A stretch of DNA of 64,000 bases. Source: Sinorhizobium fredii USDA 257 (GTDB taxonomy: Bacteria > Pseudomonadota > Alphaproteobacteria > Rhizobiales > Rhizobiaceae). Under the pieces are notes generated by a model. It was not told the DNA's origin, made no database searches, and worked only from the letters and a program-made list of their open reading frames with translations. Each line of letters starts with the position of its first letter. Position 1 is the stretch's first letter. Positions 36,415 through 45,681 of the stretch are shown one piece after another. The DNA is taken from NCBI RefSeq assembly GCF_000265205.3, contig NC_018000.1, positions 1,860,001 through 1,924,000 of the forward strand, written 5' to 3'. A program made the position numbers and the translations under genes.

Positions 36415-37393
36415 TTACAAATACTTCACGTAAACATCGGTGGTGAGCGCGGCGAGCGGTGGGAACGGCGCCGCTCTGGCCGCACTGACGGCACGGTCGA
36501 TCTCGGCTTCGACCGCCGCGTCGACGGCATCGAGCTCTGCCATCTCGACCAGCGACACCTCCTTGACGCGTTTGCGGAAATTGCTGAGGCAATCGCGCTC
36601 GCGACGCATCGCCGCCTTCTCTTCGGGGGTGCGGTAGGTGTCCGGGTCACCGCTGTAGTGGCCGTAATAGCGCGGCACATGCACGTGCAGCATCGTCGGG
36701 CCGCCGCCCGCCCGGGCGCGCTCCACCGCCTCGCCGGCCGCGGCATAGACGCTGAAGACATCGGTGCCGTCGACCTCGATGGCGGGGATGTCGTAGCTTT
36801 CGGCGCGGCGGGTGAAGCTGCCGGCCGATACATACGCGTTCGCCGTCGCCTCGCCGAAGCCGTTGTCCTCGATGACGAAGATGATCGGCAGCATCCAGAT
36901 CTTGGCGAGGTTGAAACTTTCCGACATCACCCCTTCGTTCATGGCGCCGTCGCCGGCAAAGGCGACCGCCACCTGCCCGGTCCCGAGCAGCTTGGCGCTC
37001 AACGCCGCGCCGCAGGTGATCGGCGCTCCGGCCGCGACGATGCCGTTGGCACCCAGCATCCCCTTGCGAAGATCGGCAATGTGTTGCGATCCGCCCTTGC
37101 CGCCGCAGGTGCCGCTGGCACGGCCGAACAGCTCGGCCATCATGCCGTCGATGTCGACACCCTTGGCGATCGAGTGGCCGTGACCGCGGTGCGTCGAGGA
37201 AATGTAGTCGTCGTCGCGAAGCTGCAGGCAGACGCCGACCGCACTTGCCTCCTGCCCGGCATAGAGGTGGGTGTTGCCGGGGAATGTCGCCCGTCCCCAT
37301 TTCCTGCATCACCCGCTCCTCGAACCGGCGGATCGTCCGCATGGTCCGATAGACGTTGATGAGCTGCTCATGTGATAGCTGCAAAGCAGACAT
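36415..37393 (-). pseudogene. E1 alpha (AcoA-like), a-type, copy 1, frameshifted
   Basis: Would encode ~325 residues with the TPP motif GDGAMNEG...EDN. One extra G in the run at 37279-37282 breaks the frame just after EMGTGDIP. The intact b-type copy (54945-55922) shows the correct frame. This a-type has GGSQHIADLRKG where the b-type has GGSMHIADLRKG, and the N terminus is LSHEQLINVY rather than FSREELVNVY. The ATG at 37393 follows GAGGGAC. It lies 95 bp after the permease gene. A sequencing error is the likeliest cause of the break. Confidence 0.85.
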
Positions 37394-37488
37394 TTGTCCC
37401 TCACTGACATTTCGCGGTTCGGCGACTCGTTTTACGAAGCGAATTTCCGCTACCGGCATGCATGTGGCTGCGGTTGCCTTCGTTGCCG

Positions 37489-38536
37489 TCAGGCCCTTGT
37501 TTTGCGCGAACGCCTGTACTGATCGATGACGACGGCGGCGACGATGATCATTCCCTTGATGATCTCCTGGTAATAGGAGCCGATCTTGAGGAAGGTGAAG
37601 CCTGAGGTGATGACGCCGAGAATGATTGTGCCTATCACCGTGCCAGTGATGCGACCGACGCCGCCGGCAAGCGAGGTGCCGCCAATCACCGCGGCCGCGA
37701 TGGCATCGAGCTCATAGGCAACACCCATAGTGGGCTGGGCGGAGGCCGCACGCGCCGCGGTCACTACTCCGGCAAGGCCGGAAAGCAGGCCTGCGATTGC
37801 ATAGACCTTGATGAGATGCGAGCCGATATCAATGCCCGAGACTCGCGCGGCCTGCGGATTGGCGCCGACCGCATAGGTGAACTTGCCGTAACGCGTATAG
37901 CGCAGAGCGATATGCGAGATGATCGCAACGGCAATGAAGATAAGTACTGGCAGCGGCAAGGGGAAGCCCAAGATGAAAAAGCTCTTGCCGAGCCACGTAA
38001 AGTCGGGATTCAGCAGCCCGATAGGCTGACCAAGTGTGTACCACTTGGCAACGCCGCGGGCGCATACCATCATTCCTAAAGTGGCGATGAAAGGCGGAAT
38101 GTTTGTCTTGGCGATTATCAAGCCATTGATCAGACCGGCAAGCAAGCCAACCAAGAGCCCTGCTAGAATTGGCCAGATCGGAAACAGGTCCGTCAGGGCA
38201 GGATAAAAGGGCGCGCACGTCTATCGAGCTTTGAGCAAGAGAAGCCGCCACCATGGCAGCGAGACCAACCACGGAGCCCGACGAGAGATCGATACCACTC
38301 GTGATAATCACCTGCGTTACGCCAACGGCAAGAATACCGATGACGGAGACCTGAAGAATAATGATCGACAGCCGCTGCTGGTTGCCGAGGAATGAACTTC
38401 CAACAAAAATCCAGCCAAGGAGCTCGAACATGAGCGCGATACCGACGAGCACCACGGCCGTCGACATTTCGTTCCCAAGCTTTCTTTTCGCTGCCGGCTT
38501 TTGTGCCACGGCCGTGGCTCCAGAGGGCGTAGTCAT
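37489..38536 (-). pseudogene. Sugar ABC transporter permease (RbsC-type), copy 1, frameshifted
   Basis: Equals the intact 348-residue gene at 46756-47802 except for one extra base in the A run at 38204-38207. The two halves are in different frames: MTTPSGATAVAQKPAAKRKL to the middle, then GLLAGLINGLIIAKTN to the end. A membrane protein of the BPD_transp_2 family that moves monosaccharides or inositols. It lies between the binding-protein gene and E1 alpha. Confidence 0.85.
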
Positions 38537-38665
38537 TGCGAAGGAACCTCCGCCTTAAGAGTTGTTGGAGTTAGCTTTTGCATTTTGGTTAGCCGTCCAC
38601 CTTGCATTTGGCCAAACTCGTCTGGCCGGATGTGCCGCCGTTTGCGGCACATCCGTGGTCAGCGA

Positions 38666-39604
38666 TCAGTTCTTGCTGAGGTAGGTGTCGACGTTAGCCG
38701 CGTTCACCAGTTCAAACGGAATCCAAACCGGAGATTCGACTTTCTCGCCCTTGGCAAGTTTAATGGCGGCATCGACCGAACCGGCGCCCTGCCCCACCGC
38801 GTCCTGGAAGACGGTGGCGTCGAGATCGCCGCTCTTCACATAATGCATCGCCTCCTTGGTGGCGTCGATGCCGGCCACGATGACATCTTTCATCTCCCAA
38901 CCGGCCGCCTTGAGCGAGTTCATGGCGCCCAGTGCCATGTCGTCGTTGTTGGCGACGACCGCGACCGGCTTGTAGCCCGCCGTGATCCAGTTGGTCATCA
39001 GGTCCTGCGCCTTCACCGGATCCCAGTTTGCCGTCTGCTCGTCAATGATCTTCATGAAGTTGCATTCCGGCGTCGCAACGACGTCGTGGACCGCCCGGCT
39101 ACGCTCTTCGGCGGCGTGTTGGGCGAGAACACCCTGAATGATCAGAATGCCGGCATCCTCGGTCTTGCCCTCTTCCTTCAAAACCCGGCAAACTTCTTTG
39201 GCTTGCAGCGTGCCGGCGTCGATCTCCTTCGAGCCGATGAAAGCCGCCTCCGAGCCGAGCTTGTCAAGGTCGCTCGGCGTGTTGTTGACATAGACCAGCG
39301 GAATGCCGGCGTCGGCCGCCATTTTCGTGATCGTCGGCGTCGCGGTGCTCTCCACGACGTTCACAATGATGGCGTCGACCTTGGCGGCAATGAAGTTCTG
39401 GATCTGCGACAGCTGTTTGTTGACATCGGCGTCAGCAAACTCGATCTGCAGAGGCTGGTTGGTCTTGGCGGCCTCGTCCTTCATCGCCTGAACCATCACC
39501 GCCAGGAACGTGTCGTTGGACGCAATGGTCACCCCGATATCGCCTGCATAAGCCGACGACGCCGCGAGAAACATCGCAGTTGTTCCAATAATCATTCGCT
39601 TCAT
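38666..39604 (-). CDS. Periplasmic sugar/inositol-binding protein (RbsB/MocB type), copy 1
   Basis: A 312-residue type I periplasmic binding protein. The signal peptide MKRMIIGTTAMFLAASSAYA is followed by GDIGVTIASNDTFLAVMVQA, VDAIIVNVVESTATPTITK, NNDDMALGAM and a C-terminal IPFELV. It resembles ribose, inositol and rhizopine (MocB) binding proteins. The ATG at 39604 has a GGGGAA box and begins the signal peptide; upstream extension is rejected. A LacI-type operator lies 82 bp upstream. Permease follows; no ATPase gene is adjacent. Confidence 0.9.
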   Translation of the reverse strand: MKRMIIGTTAMFLAASSAYAGDIGVTIASNDTFLAVMVQAMKDEAAKTNQPLQIEFADADVNKQLSQIQNFIAAKVDAIIVNVVESTATPTITKMAADAGIPLVYVNNTPSDLDKLGSEAAFIGSKEIDAGTLQAKEVCRVLKEEGKTEDAGILIIQGVLAQHAAEERSRAVHDVVATPECNFMKIIDEQTANWDPVKAQDLMTNWITAGYKPVAVVANNDDMALGAMNSLKAAGWEMKDVIVAGIDATKEAMHYVKSGDLDATVFQDAVGQGAGSVDAAIKLAKGEKVESPVWIPFELVNAANVDTYLSKN

Positions 39605-39685
39605 TTCTATTCCCCTTTTCTTGTTCGGGTGTCCGGCAGCACCCAAGATCATCCGGACCGTCCTCCTCCACTGAGGAACGGCTTA

Positions 39686-39699
39686 TGTTAACGATTACA
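39686..39699. promoter_or_regulatory. LacI-type operator upstream of binding-protein gene, copy 1
   Basis: TGTTAACGATTACA, a near-palindrome centred on CG, 82 bp before the binding-protein start and 3 bp from the stop of the epimerase gene. It belongs to the same site family as those at 24.3, 25.6, 27.1 and 41.8 kb. Confidence 0.6.
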
Positions 39700-39702
39700 T
39701 GG

Positions 39703-40561
39703 CTAGGTCGATTTTGGCGCGTTTGCTGCGTCGACCAACGGCTTGAGATATTCCATCGAGACCCGCGCTACCCAGTCCGGCTCGATGCCCCGCTGGTGGA
39801 AACCGCATTCCATCGACAGATAGCCGTCGAAGCCGGTTTCCTTCAGCGCGTCGATGAGCGCTGGGAAGTCGCCCCTGCCCATGCCCGGAGGCAGTCGGTT
39901 GTTGTCCGAAGCGTGGATATGGACCAGGTCCTTCCCCATCGCATATACATAATCGCTCATCACCTCCTTCTCGGTGATGACGTGATGGCTATCGAACATC
40001 AGCCGGACGTTCGGCTCACCGACGTCCTTCATCATGTCGATGGTGTTGTCACAGGTGTTGACGATGTTGCTGTCTTCCGGCGTTGGGCTCAATGACGATC
40101 TCGACGCCGAAGTCCTGCGCGAAGCGGGCGATTTCCCGGATCGCCTCGGCTGCCCAATCCCACGCCTGCCGGTACGTCGTGCCGAAGATAAACCACCCGG
40201 GCAGGCAGATCAGCCGCTTGCCGCCCCAATCGGCGGTGAGCTGTACCATTTCCTTGTAATGATCGATCGCCCACCGACGCTCTTCCGGAATCGGAGACGC
40301 GACATTGTTGCCAGGCCCGCCGCCGTGCGCTGGCAGCATGGCCGCCAGCTCCAATTCATAATCCTTGAGCATCTTGCCAAGGTCCTTGCGCCTTTGCGCG
40401 CTCAGAGTCGGCGGAAAGACATGCGGGCTGGCCGCGCCGATTTCGATCGCGTCATACCCGATCTTCTTGATCCGCTTGATGGTCTCCTCAAGCGTGTAGG
40501 CCGGCAACCAGGTCGGGTTACTCGCATAGGGCCAGGTGTGCATCGCAAGCTTGATCGTCAT
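39703..40561 (-). pseudogene. TIM-barrel sugar epimerase/isomerase (MocC/IolE type), copy 1, frameshifted
   Basis: Same as the intact 285-residue gene at 48969-49826 apart from one extra T at 40083-40084. The frame breaks just after EIVIEP, so the metal-site residues MFDSHH, HIHASD and SMECG fall in another frame. It lies 11 bp after the Gfo/Idh dehydrogenase gene. Probably a sequencing error rather than decay. Confidence 0.85.
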
Positions 40562-40572
40562 GGGACCACTCC

Positions 40573-41736
40573 TCAGGCAGCAGACTGCTTGATATCTTCC
40601 CAGGCGCCCTTCTCTCCCGAGACGAGAATGGCTTCGGCAATGCGCTCGATCTGCACGCCGTCCTTGAAGTCCGGCGAGGCCGGCTTATTCTCGGCAATCG
40701 CCTTGAGAAAGTTGTACCATTCGATTGATTTGATATCGATATAGCCCTGCCCCATGCCCGCAACCGGCCACAGCTTGTCGCCGAACGGCTGGTTCGGTCC
40801 GGAATAGATGGTGCGAAAGCCGAAAGCATCGGCCGGATCATCGGCAAAGGCTACGCGAAGCTCATTGAGGCGCTGGTAATCGAATGCAATCGAGCCTTTG
40901 GTGCCGTGGATCTCGAAGCCAAGCTGATTATGATGGCCCCAAGAATTGCGCGTCACTTCGATACTGCCGTGAGCCCCGCTGGCAAACTTGATCAGAGTGA
41001 GCGCAGTATCGTCGACGTCGACCTTGCCCTTTTCCGAGGAGGCAGCACCACTTTGGCCAAAGAACCGCCCGAGAGGCAATGGCCGTTCCGGAATGAAGGT
41101 CTTGACGATAGCGTTGACCGAGGCGAACTCGCCGACCAGAAGGCGCGCCGCATCGATCACATGCGTCCCGATATCCCCGATCGTACCTGAGCCGGCCTTG
41201 GCCTTGTTGAAGCGCCAAGACAGAGGTGCATTCGGGTCAGCGCCCCAATCCTGGAGGTAGTAGCCTCGGAAAGTGAGGATATCTCCAATGCGCCCCTCAT
41301 CAATCAGCCGCTTTGCCATCTGCAGAGCCGGCGTGTGACGATAGTTGTAGGAGACCATCGTCACTACGCCAGTCTCGCTTGCCGCAGCAAGCATCGCTTC
41401 CGCTTCCGCGACCGTCATCGACATCGGCTTTTCGCACATAACGTGCTTGCCGGCCTTTGCGGCTGCGATCGCGATCTCGGCGTGCGTGTCATTCGGAGTG
41501 CAGATATCGACGATATCGATATCGGGGCGCGAGACCACCTCGCGCCAATCGGTCGCATACTCAGCGAACCCATACTGTTTGGATGCCTTCTGCGCCATCT
41601 CCTCGTCGATATCGACGATGACCTTGCGTTCGATCTCGATCGGCGCACCGAAGAGAATTGGCACCACCGCTGTGGCAATCGAATGGGCCTTGCCCATGAA
41701 GCCTGTACCGATCAATGCAACGTTCAGCTTTTTCAC
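40573..41736 (-). CDS. Gfo/Idh/MocA dehydrogenase, levoglucosan-dehydrogenase/MocA-like, copy 1
   Basis: A 387-residue NAD(P)-dependent oxidoreductase: GTGFMGKAH loop at residue 10, CEKPMSM near 102, YNYRHTPALQMAK, QDWGADPNAPLSWRF near 168 and GDIGTHVIDAARLL. Length and the QDW...SWRF block resemble levoglucosan dehydrogenase and related anhydrosugar or inositol oxidoreductases. It is the first gene of a leftward unit with the epimerase, binding protein, permease and E1/E2. Two LacI-type operators lie upstream (41813-41858). The substrate is not established. Confidence 0.87.
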   Translation of the reverse strand: MKKLNVALIGTGFMGKAHSIATAVVPILFGAPIEIERKVIVDIDEEMAQKASKQYGFAEYATDWREVVSRPDIDIVDICTPNDTHAEIAIAAAKAGKHVMCEKPMSMTVAEAEAMLAAASETGVVTMVSYNYRHTPALQMAKRLIDEGRIGDILTFRGYYLQDWGADPNAPLSWRFNKAKAGSGTIGDIGTHVIDAARLLVGEFASVNAIVKTFIPERPLPLGRFFGQSGAASSEKGKVDVDDTALTLIKFASGAHGSIEVTRNSWGHHNQLGFEIHGTKGSIAFDYQRLNELRVAFADDPADAFGFRTIYSGPNQPFGDKLWPVAGMGQGYIDIKSIEWYNFLKAIAENKPASPDFKDGVQIERIAEAILVSGEKGAWEDIKQSAA

Positions 41737-41812
41737 CTTCGTCTCCCCATTCGAGCCTGCAGCGCGCCCCGGCTGCGGTAAATATTATCGACCAGGCCGC
41801 CGATTTTCCTTA

Positions 41813-41858
41813 TGTAAACGTGTACACCACAAAAAAACTTGCCGTGTCAACGATTACA
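41813..41858. promoter_or_regulatory. Pair of LacI-type operators upstream of the Gfo/Idh gene, copy 1
   Basis: TGTAAACGTGTACA (41813-41826) and TGTCAACGATTACA (41845-41858), centres 32 bp apart. Both sequences are the same as the pair upstream of the first lacI gene. They sit in the ~300-bp divergent gap between the leftward dehydrogenase and the rightward receptor fragment. Confidence 0.62.
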
Positions 41859-42036
41859 TGATAGAAGGTTGGTACAAAGTTTCGGCGAGATCCCAATCCG
41901 GAGGGAACCGAAACGGAGGAGGAAAGTAACCAAAGGGTCGCCCTTGAGATCTTCGTCTGAGACGATTCCTCAGTCGGTCCTACTGCTTGAGGGAAGGCAG
42001 CGCACAGCGCTTTTGTGCGGAATGGGGAGGAAGTGA

Positions 42037-42240
42037 ATGCTTCAACAACATCGCATTGGCCTTGGCGGCCGCGTCGCAGTCTTCGTTGTAGTGTCCCTTT
42101 TGTTGCTGGGCGGGTTCGTAAACCTTCAAGGGACGATAGGGATTGTGACCCACGAGCTCGTTAGAATGAGCGAGATGAGGACACAACTAGCCGAAGCAAA
42201 GCTGTCAGCTTTCAAACATTACCTGAACTTTTCGCGTTGA
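42037..42240 (+). pseudogene. N-terminal fragment of a chemoreceptor or sensor protein, copy 1
   Basis: A 67-residue frame with a GGAGGAAG ribosome-binding site. A short basic N terminus and a membrane helix (VAVFVVVSLLLLGGFV) are followed by a start of helical periplasmic sequence, then a stop. This is how methyl-accepting chemotaxis proteins or histidine kinases begin; everything after is missing. It is divergent from the sugar operon, so the lost receptor may have sensed the same compound. Confidence 0.5.
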
Positions 42241-42275
42241 CATCCAGCGTCGCGACAGCTGCGATGATTGAGCGA

Positions 42276-42322
42276 TGTAATCGTTTGTCAAGGCCAGGAA
42301 ACGATTAATGTGTACGTTAACA
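42276..42322. promoter_or_regulatory. Two LacI-type half-matched operators with no gene attached, copy 1
   Basis: TGTGTACGTTAACA (42309-42322) fits the operator pattern on the reverse strand. TGTAATCGTTTGTC (42276-42289) is an imperfect match with one good half. The spacing is similar to the other pairs. Neither adjoins an intact gene start, which suggests that a regulated gene was deleted here. Confidence 0.4.
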
Positions 42323-42694
42323 GCAAGCGCCGGCTGTGAAGCCTGGTACTTCGCTCGAATATGTTATCGATGAGCGCGGAACCTGTTGTCCACCCGATTT
42401 GAAAGATCTCGTTTGACGAGGAGAACCGAGGGCTTGGAAAGATGTTGGCCGATCGGTTGAGTGCCGAGAACGTCGAACTGCAAGAGACTGGGACTGGTCT
42501 GAGATCACACGAAAACGGTCTCAGGCGGGGCTTTAGCTTAGATTCAAACGATGAGTTTTTGAAAGACAAGAGTCGCTGTCACGTTGCAAGGTCATGAGCA
42601 AGGATCCCACAAAGTTGGGCGGATGCTCAGCATTTAAGCTGCCCGAGGCTTTTGAGGCTGTGTCGACTTGCGGCTAGCTCATCAACACACCCAC
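42323..42694. other. Non-coding gap in repeat copy 1
   Basis: About 370 bp between the orphan operators and the SDR-B gene with no supported gene. Short frames on either strand show no recognised domain. The same gap is present in copy 2 (51587-51957). Confidence 0.4.
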
Positions 42695-43447
42695 TCATCC
42701 CGCAGTGGCTGCCACCATCAATGCTTAGCATGCTGCCCGTGGCAAAATCTGCCTCCGTGGTGACAAAGAGGACGAACTTGGCAATCTCGTCCGCACTGGC
42801 GAACCGCTTCAGGGGAACCTGTGCGACCGTGTTCTCCCGAATCTCGGCGGTACCGCCAAACCACTCCAGTTCGGCCTTCATCATGGGCGTCTCCACCGGG
42901 CCAGGGCAAACGCAATTCAGCCTGACTTCGGGCGCGAGTTCAAGGGCGAGCGCCTTCATCAGGCCTACCAGCCCGGCCTTGGACGCGCAGTAGTGGGCAA
43001 AGTTCGGCATGCCTTTGACGGAAAGGTTGGAGGCGATGGCCACAATGCTGCCCTGCCCTCGCTCTCGCATTCTGAGTGCACAATCACGTATCACGTAAAA
43101 GGCCCCTGACAGATTGACGTCAATGTGCTGCCGCCATAGTTCAGGCGTCAGATCCTCGATTGCCGCTGGGGTTACAATGCCCGCGGCGTGGATCAGGTAA
43201 TCGATACCGTCAAGTCTTTCCCAAGCTGCACCGACTGCCGTTGTTGCACTCCCTTCGTCGGAAACGTCAGTGGCGATCGGGATGGTGCCGCAACCCAGAT
43301 CGCGCGCAATTTCCTCGAGGAGACCCACCCGACGGCCGGCTATCGCTACCTTGACACCGCAACTCGCCAGTTGACGAGCACAGGCCAAACCAATGCCCGA
43401 CGTCGCGCCAGTTACGAGCGCCGTTTTCCCCTCCAGGTGTTTTTCAT
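42695..43447 (-). pseudogene. SDR-B, copy 1, frameshifted at both ends
   Basis: Identical to the intact 250-residue SDR at 51958-52710 except for two indels. A T run at 43440-43444 is one base short, which displaces the ATG, and an extra C at 42709 changes the C terminus after LSIDGG and carries the frame on to 42627. The central SDR motifs (VTGATSGIGLACA, YCASKAGLVGL) are intact. The consensus ribosome-binding site GGAGGTGA lies just before the true ATG. Confidence 0.8.
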
Positions 43448-43527
43448 TGGTCACCTCCCTCATTTCAAAGCTGGCCTATCCCTCGACCGCTTTGACTTGA
43501 ATGACGGCCAGCGGAGGGAACCCACAA

Positions 43528-44655
43528 TCAGATTCCTGACGATCGCTGGATGTTCTCCATAATGGCTTCGTTGACGGCGGAGGATGCCTCCATCTGCGGC
43601 ATGTGGCCGGCGCCCGGGATGATGCGCAGCTGGACATTGCCGGGCACTTCGGCTTGCTGCGGCACCGGGACGATCCCATCGCGCTCGCCCCAGATGAGCG
43701 TCACCGGGCACGTCAACGCCTGAAGCTGGTCGCCGATCGACTGCAGCTGGCCATTGTCGTCGGCAATCGTGTCGGCGATCGCCGACAGCGCCTCCGGCAC
43801 ACCCTCGAGCCGCTTGAAGCGAAGCGTTCCCTCGACCATGTCGCTGGTGATCTTCGACGGATCGGCGAACAGCCGCTCCAATACGCCGAGCAGCGGGCGG
43901 CGGCGCTCCGCCGCAACGAAGTCGACGAGGAAATCCCGGCTGATCTGGCGGCTCAGCCCGATCGGGGCGATCAGCGTCAGCGAACCGACGCGCGAGGGCC
44001 GATTGGCGGCGATCGCCGCGGCGACAGCACCGCCGAAGGAGTGGGCGATGAGGTGAAGCTTGCCGGGCGCGACCGCTTCGACCGCCGCTTCCACGGCAGA
44101 GACGATCTTCGGGAAGACATCGCCGCCCGCGATCGGCGACGACGCGCCGTGTCCGGGCAGGTCGATGGCAACCACCCGCATGTTTTCGGCGAGTGCCGAC
44201 TGGTTGAACAGCCATGTCGAAAGATCGCCGCCAAACCCGTGCAGCAGCACCACCGTCTCGTCGCCCTGCGGTCCAGCTTCGAGAACGTTGACGGCACCCC
44301 CATCAACAGCGATCGTTCGCGGCACGGGGACGCCGCCGTCGCCTTCGTCGCCTGCACCAAGCCGGTCGGCATAGCTTGCGATGAAGGCGTCGATCTCTTC
44401 CGACGTCGCCGCCGCCTCGGCGATCACCCCGGCCAGGGCACCGACCGGCGCCGTCGTTCCCTCTTTGAGGACGATGCGTCTCAGCGTTCCGGTGGCGGCG
44501 GCTTCGACGACATTGGTGACCTTGGTGGTTTCGATCTCCAGGATTTCCTGACCGCGCGTGACATGCTCGCCCTCGCCGACCATCCACTGGGTGATCTTGC
44601 CCTCGGTCATCGTCATTCCCCATTTGGGAACGGTGACTGCCTCGATTGACGACAT
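43528..44655 (-). CDS. E2 lipoyl/alpha-beta hydrolase protein (AcoC-like), copy 2
   Basis: A 375-residue protein, the same as copy 1 except for the C terminus, which reads ENIQRSSGI as in copy 3. Lipoyl site IETTKVTN and hydrolase triad present. SDR-B follows after a ~80-bp gap. Confidence 0.88.
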   Translation of the reverse strand: MSSIEAVTVPKWGMTMTEGKITQWMVGEGEHVTRGQEILEIETTKVTNVVEAAATGTLRRIVLKEGTTAPVGALAGVIAEAAATSEEIDAFIASYADRLGAGDEGDGGVPVPRTIAVDGGAVNVLEAGPQGDETVVLLHGFGGDLSTWLFNQSALAENMRVVAIDLPGHGASSPIAGGDVFPKIVSAVEAAVEAVAPGKLHLIAHSFGGAVAAAIAANRPSRVGSLTLIAPIGLSRQISRDFLVDFVAAERRRPLLGVLERLFADPSKITSDMVEGTLRFKRLEGVPEALSAIADTIADDNGQLQSIGDQLQALTCPVTLIWGERDGIVPVPQQAEVPGNVQLRIIPGAGHMPQMEASSAVNEAIMENIQRSSGI

Positions 44656-44661
44656 CGTGGT

Positions 44662-45669
44662 CTACCTCTTGATAATGGAGGTCGCGGCCTTCACCACGGC
44701 ATCGGCCGACGGGATATAGGCGTCCTCGAGATTGGGGGCGTAGGGAACCGGCGCATGCGGCGCCGTCACCAGCTTGATCGGCGCCTTCAGCGCATCGAAG
44801 CATTTGTCGGCAAGCAGCGCCGAGATATCGGTGGCGACACTGCAGCGCGGATTGGCTTCGTCGACGATGACGACACGCCCGATCGTCTCGGTGAACTCCA
44901 GCAGCGTGTCTTCGTCGAGCGGCGAGGTGGTGCGCGGGTCGATGATGCAGGCGGAGATGCCCTCGGCCGCCAGCTTGCGGGCGGCCTCTTCGGCGACCTG
45001 GACCATGCGGCCGATGGCGATGATCAGCACGTCCTTGCCGTCACGCGCCACCCGCGCCTCGCCGAAGGGGATCGTGTAGGCGCCGTCAGGCACTTCCCCC
45101 ACCGTGTCATAGAGCATCTTGTGCTCGAGGAAGATCACCGGATCGTCGTCGCGGATCGCCTGCAGCAACAGGCCTTTGGCGTCATAGGGGGTCGACGGTA
45201 TGACCACCTTGAGACCGGGAATGTGGGTGAAGATCGGATAGAGCGCCTGGGTGTGCTGCGACCCGGAGCGGCTGCCGGCGCCATAGGTGGCGCGGATGAC
45301 GAGCGGCGTCTTGGCGCGGCCGCCGAACATGAAGCGGAACTTCGCCGCCTGGTTCATGATCTGATCGAGGCAGACGCCGGCGAAATCGACGAACATGATT
45401 TCCGCGATCGGGCGCAGGCCGGTCAGCGCTGCCCCCGCCGCCGCGCCGATGAACGCCGCCTCGCTGATCGGCGTGTCGCGAATGCGCTCCGGCCCGAAGG
45501 CGTCGAGCAGCCCGCGGGTGACGCCAAACGGACCACCCCAGGCATCCTTCACCCCATTGGCGCCGGCGCCGCCGGTCAGATCCTCGCCCATCATGATGAC
45601 GCGCGGGTCGCGGCCCATCTCGAAGTGAAGGGCTTCGTTCAGGGCCTGCCGAAATGATTTCTGTGCCAT
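44662..45669 (-). CDS. E1 beta (AcoB-like), copy 2
   Basis: A 335-residue protein identical to copies 1 and 3. Same spacing to its neighbours. Confidence 0.9.
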   Translation of the reverse strand: MAQKSFRQALNEALHFEMGRDPRVIMMGEDLTGGAGANGVKDAWGGPFGVTRGLLDAFGPERIRDTPISEAAFIGAAAGAALTGLRPIAEIMFVDFAGVCLDQIMNQAAKFRFMFGGRAKTPLVIRATYGAGSRSGSQHTQALYPIFTHIPGLKVVIPSTPYDAKGLLLQAIRDDDPVIFLEHKMLYDTVGEVPDGAYTIPFGEARVARDGKDVLIIAIGRMVQVAEEAARKLAAEGISACIIDPRTTSPLDEDTLLEFTETIGRVVIVDEANPRCSVATDISALLADKCFDALKAPIKLVTAPHAPVPYAPNLEDAYIPSADAVVKAATSIIKR

Positions 45670-45681
45670 CGTCGCGGCTCC

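Larger units (their letters stand above)
34278..43544. repeat. Tandem repeat unit, copy 1 (9267 bp)
   Basis: Starts at the sequence GCTGGATGTTCTCC inside the E2 3' end and runs to the same point in the next E2. It is colinear with 43545-52807. I found no substitutions between the two copies, only about eight single-base indels. Left of 34278 the sequence is unrelated to that left of copies 2 and 3. Confidence 0.9.

Noticed and set aside
42323..42600. Possible trace of a glycosyltransferase C terminus (a frame reading ARDWDWSEIT)
   Set aside because: The match is too short and interrupted by stops; chance similarity cannot be excluded.
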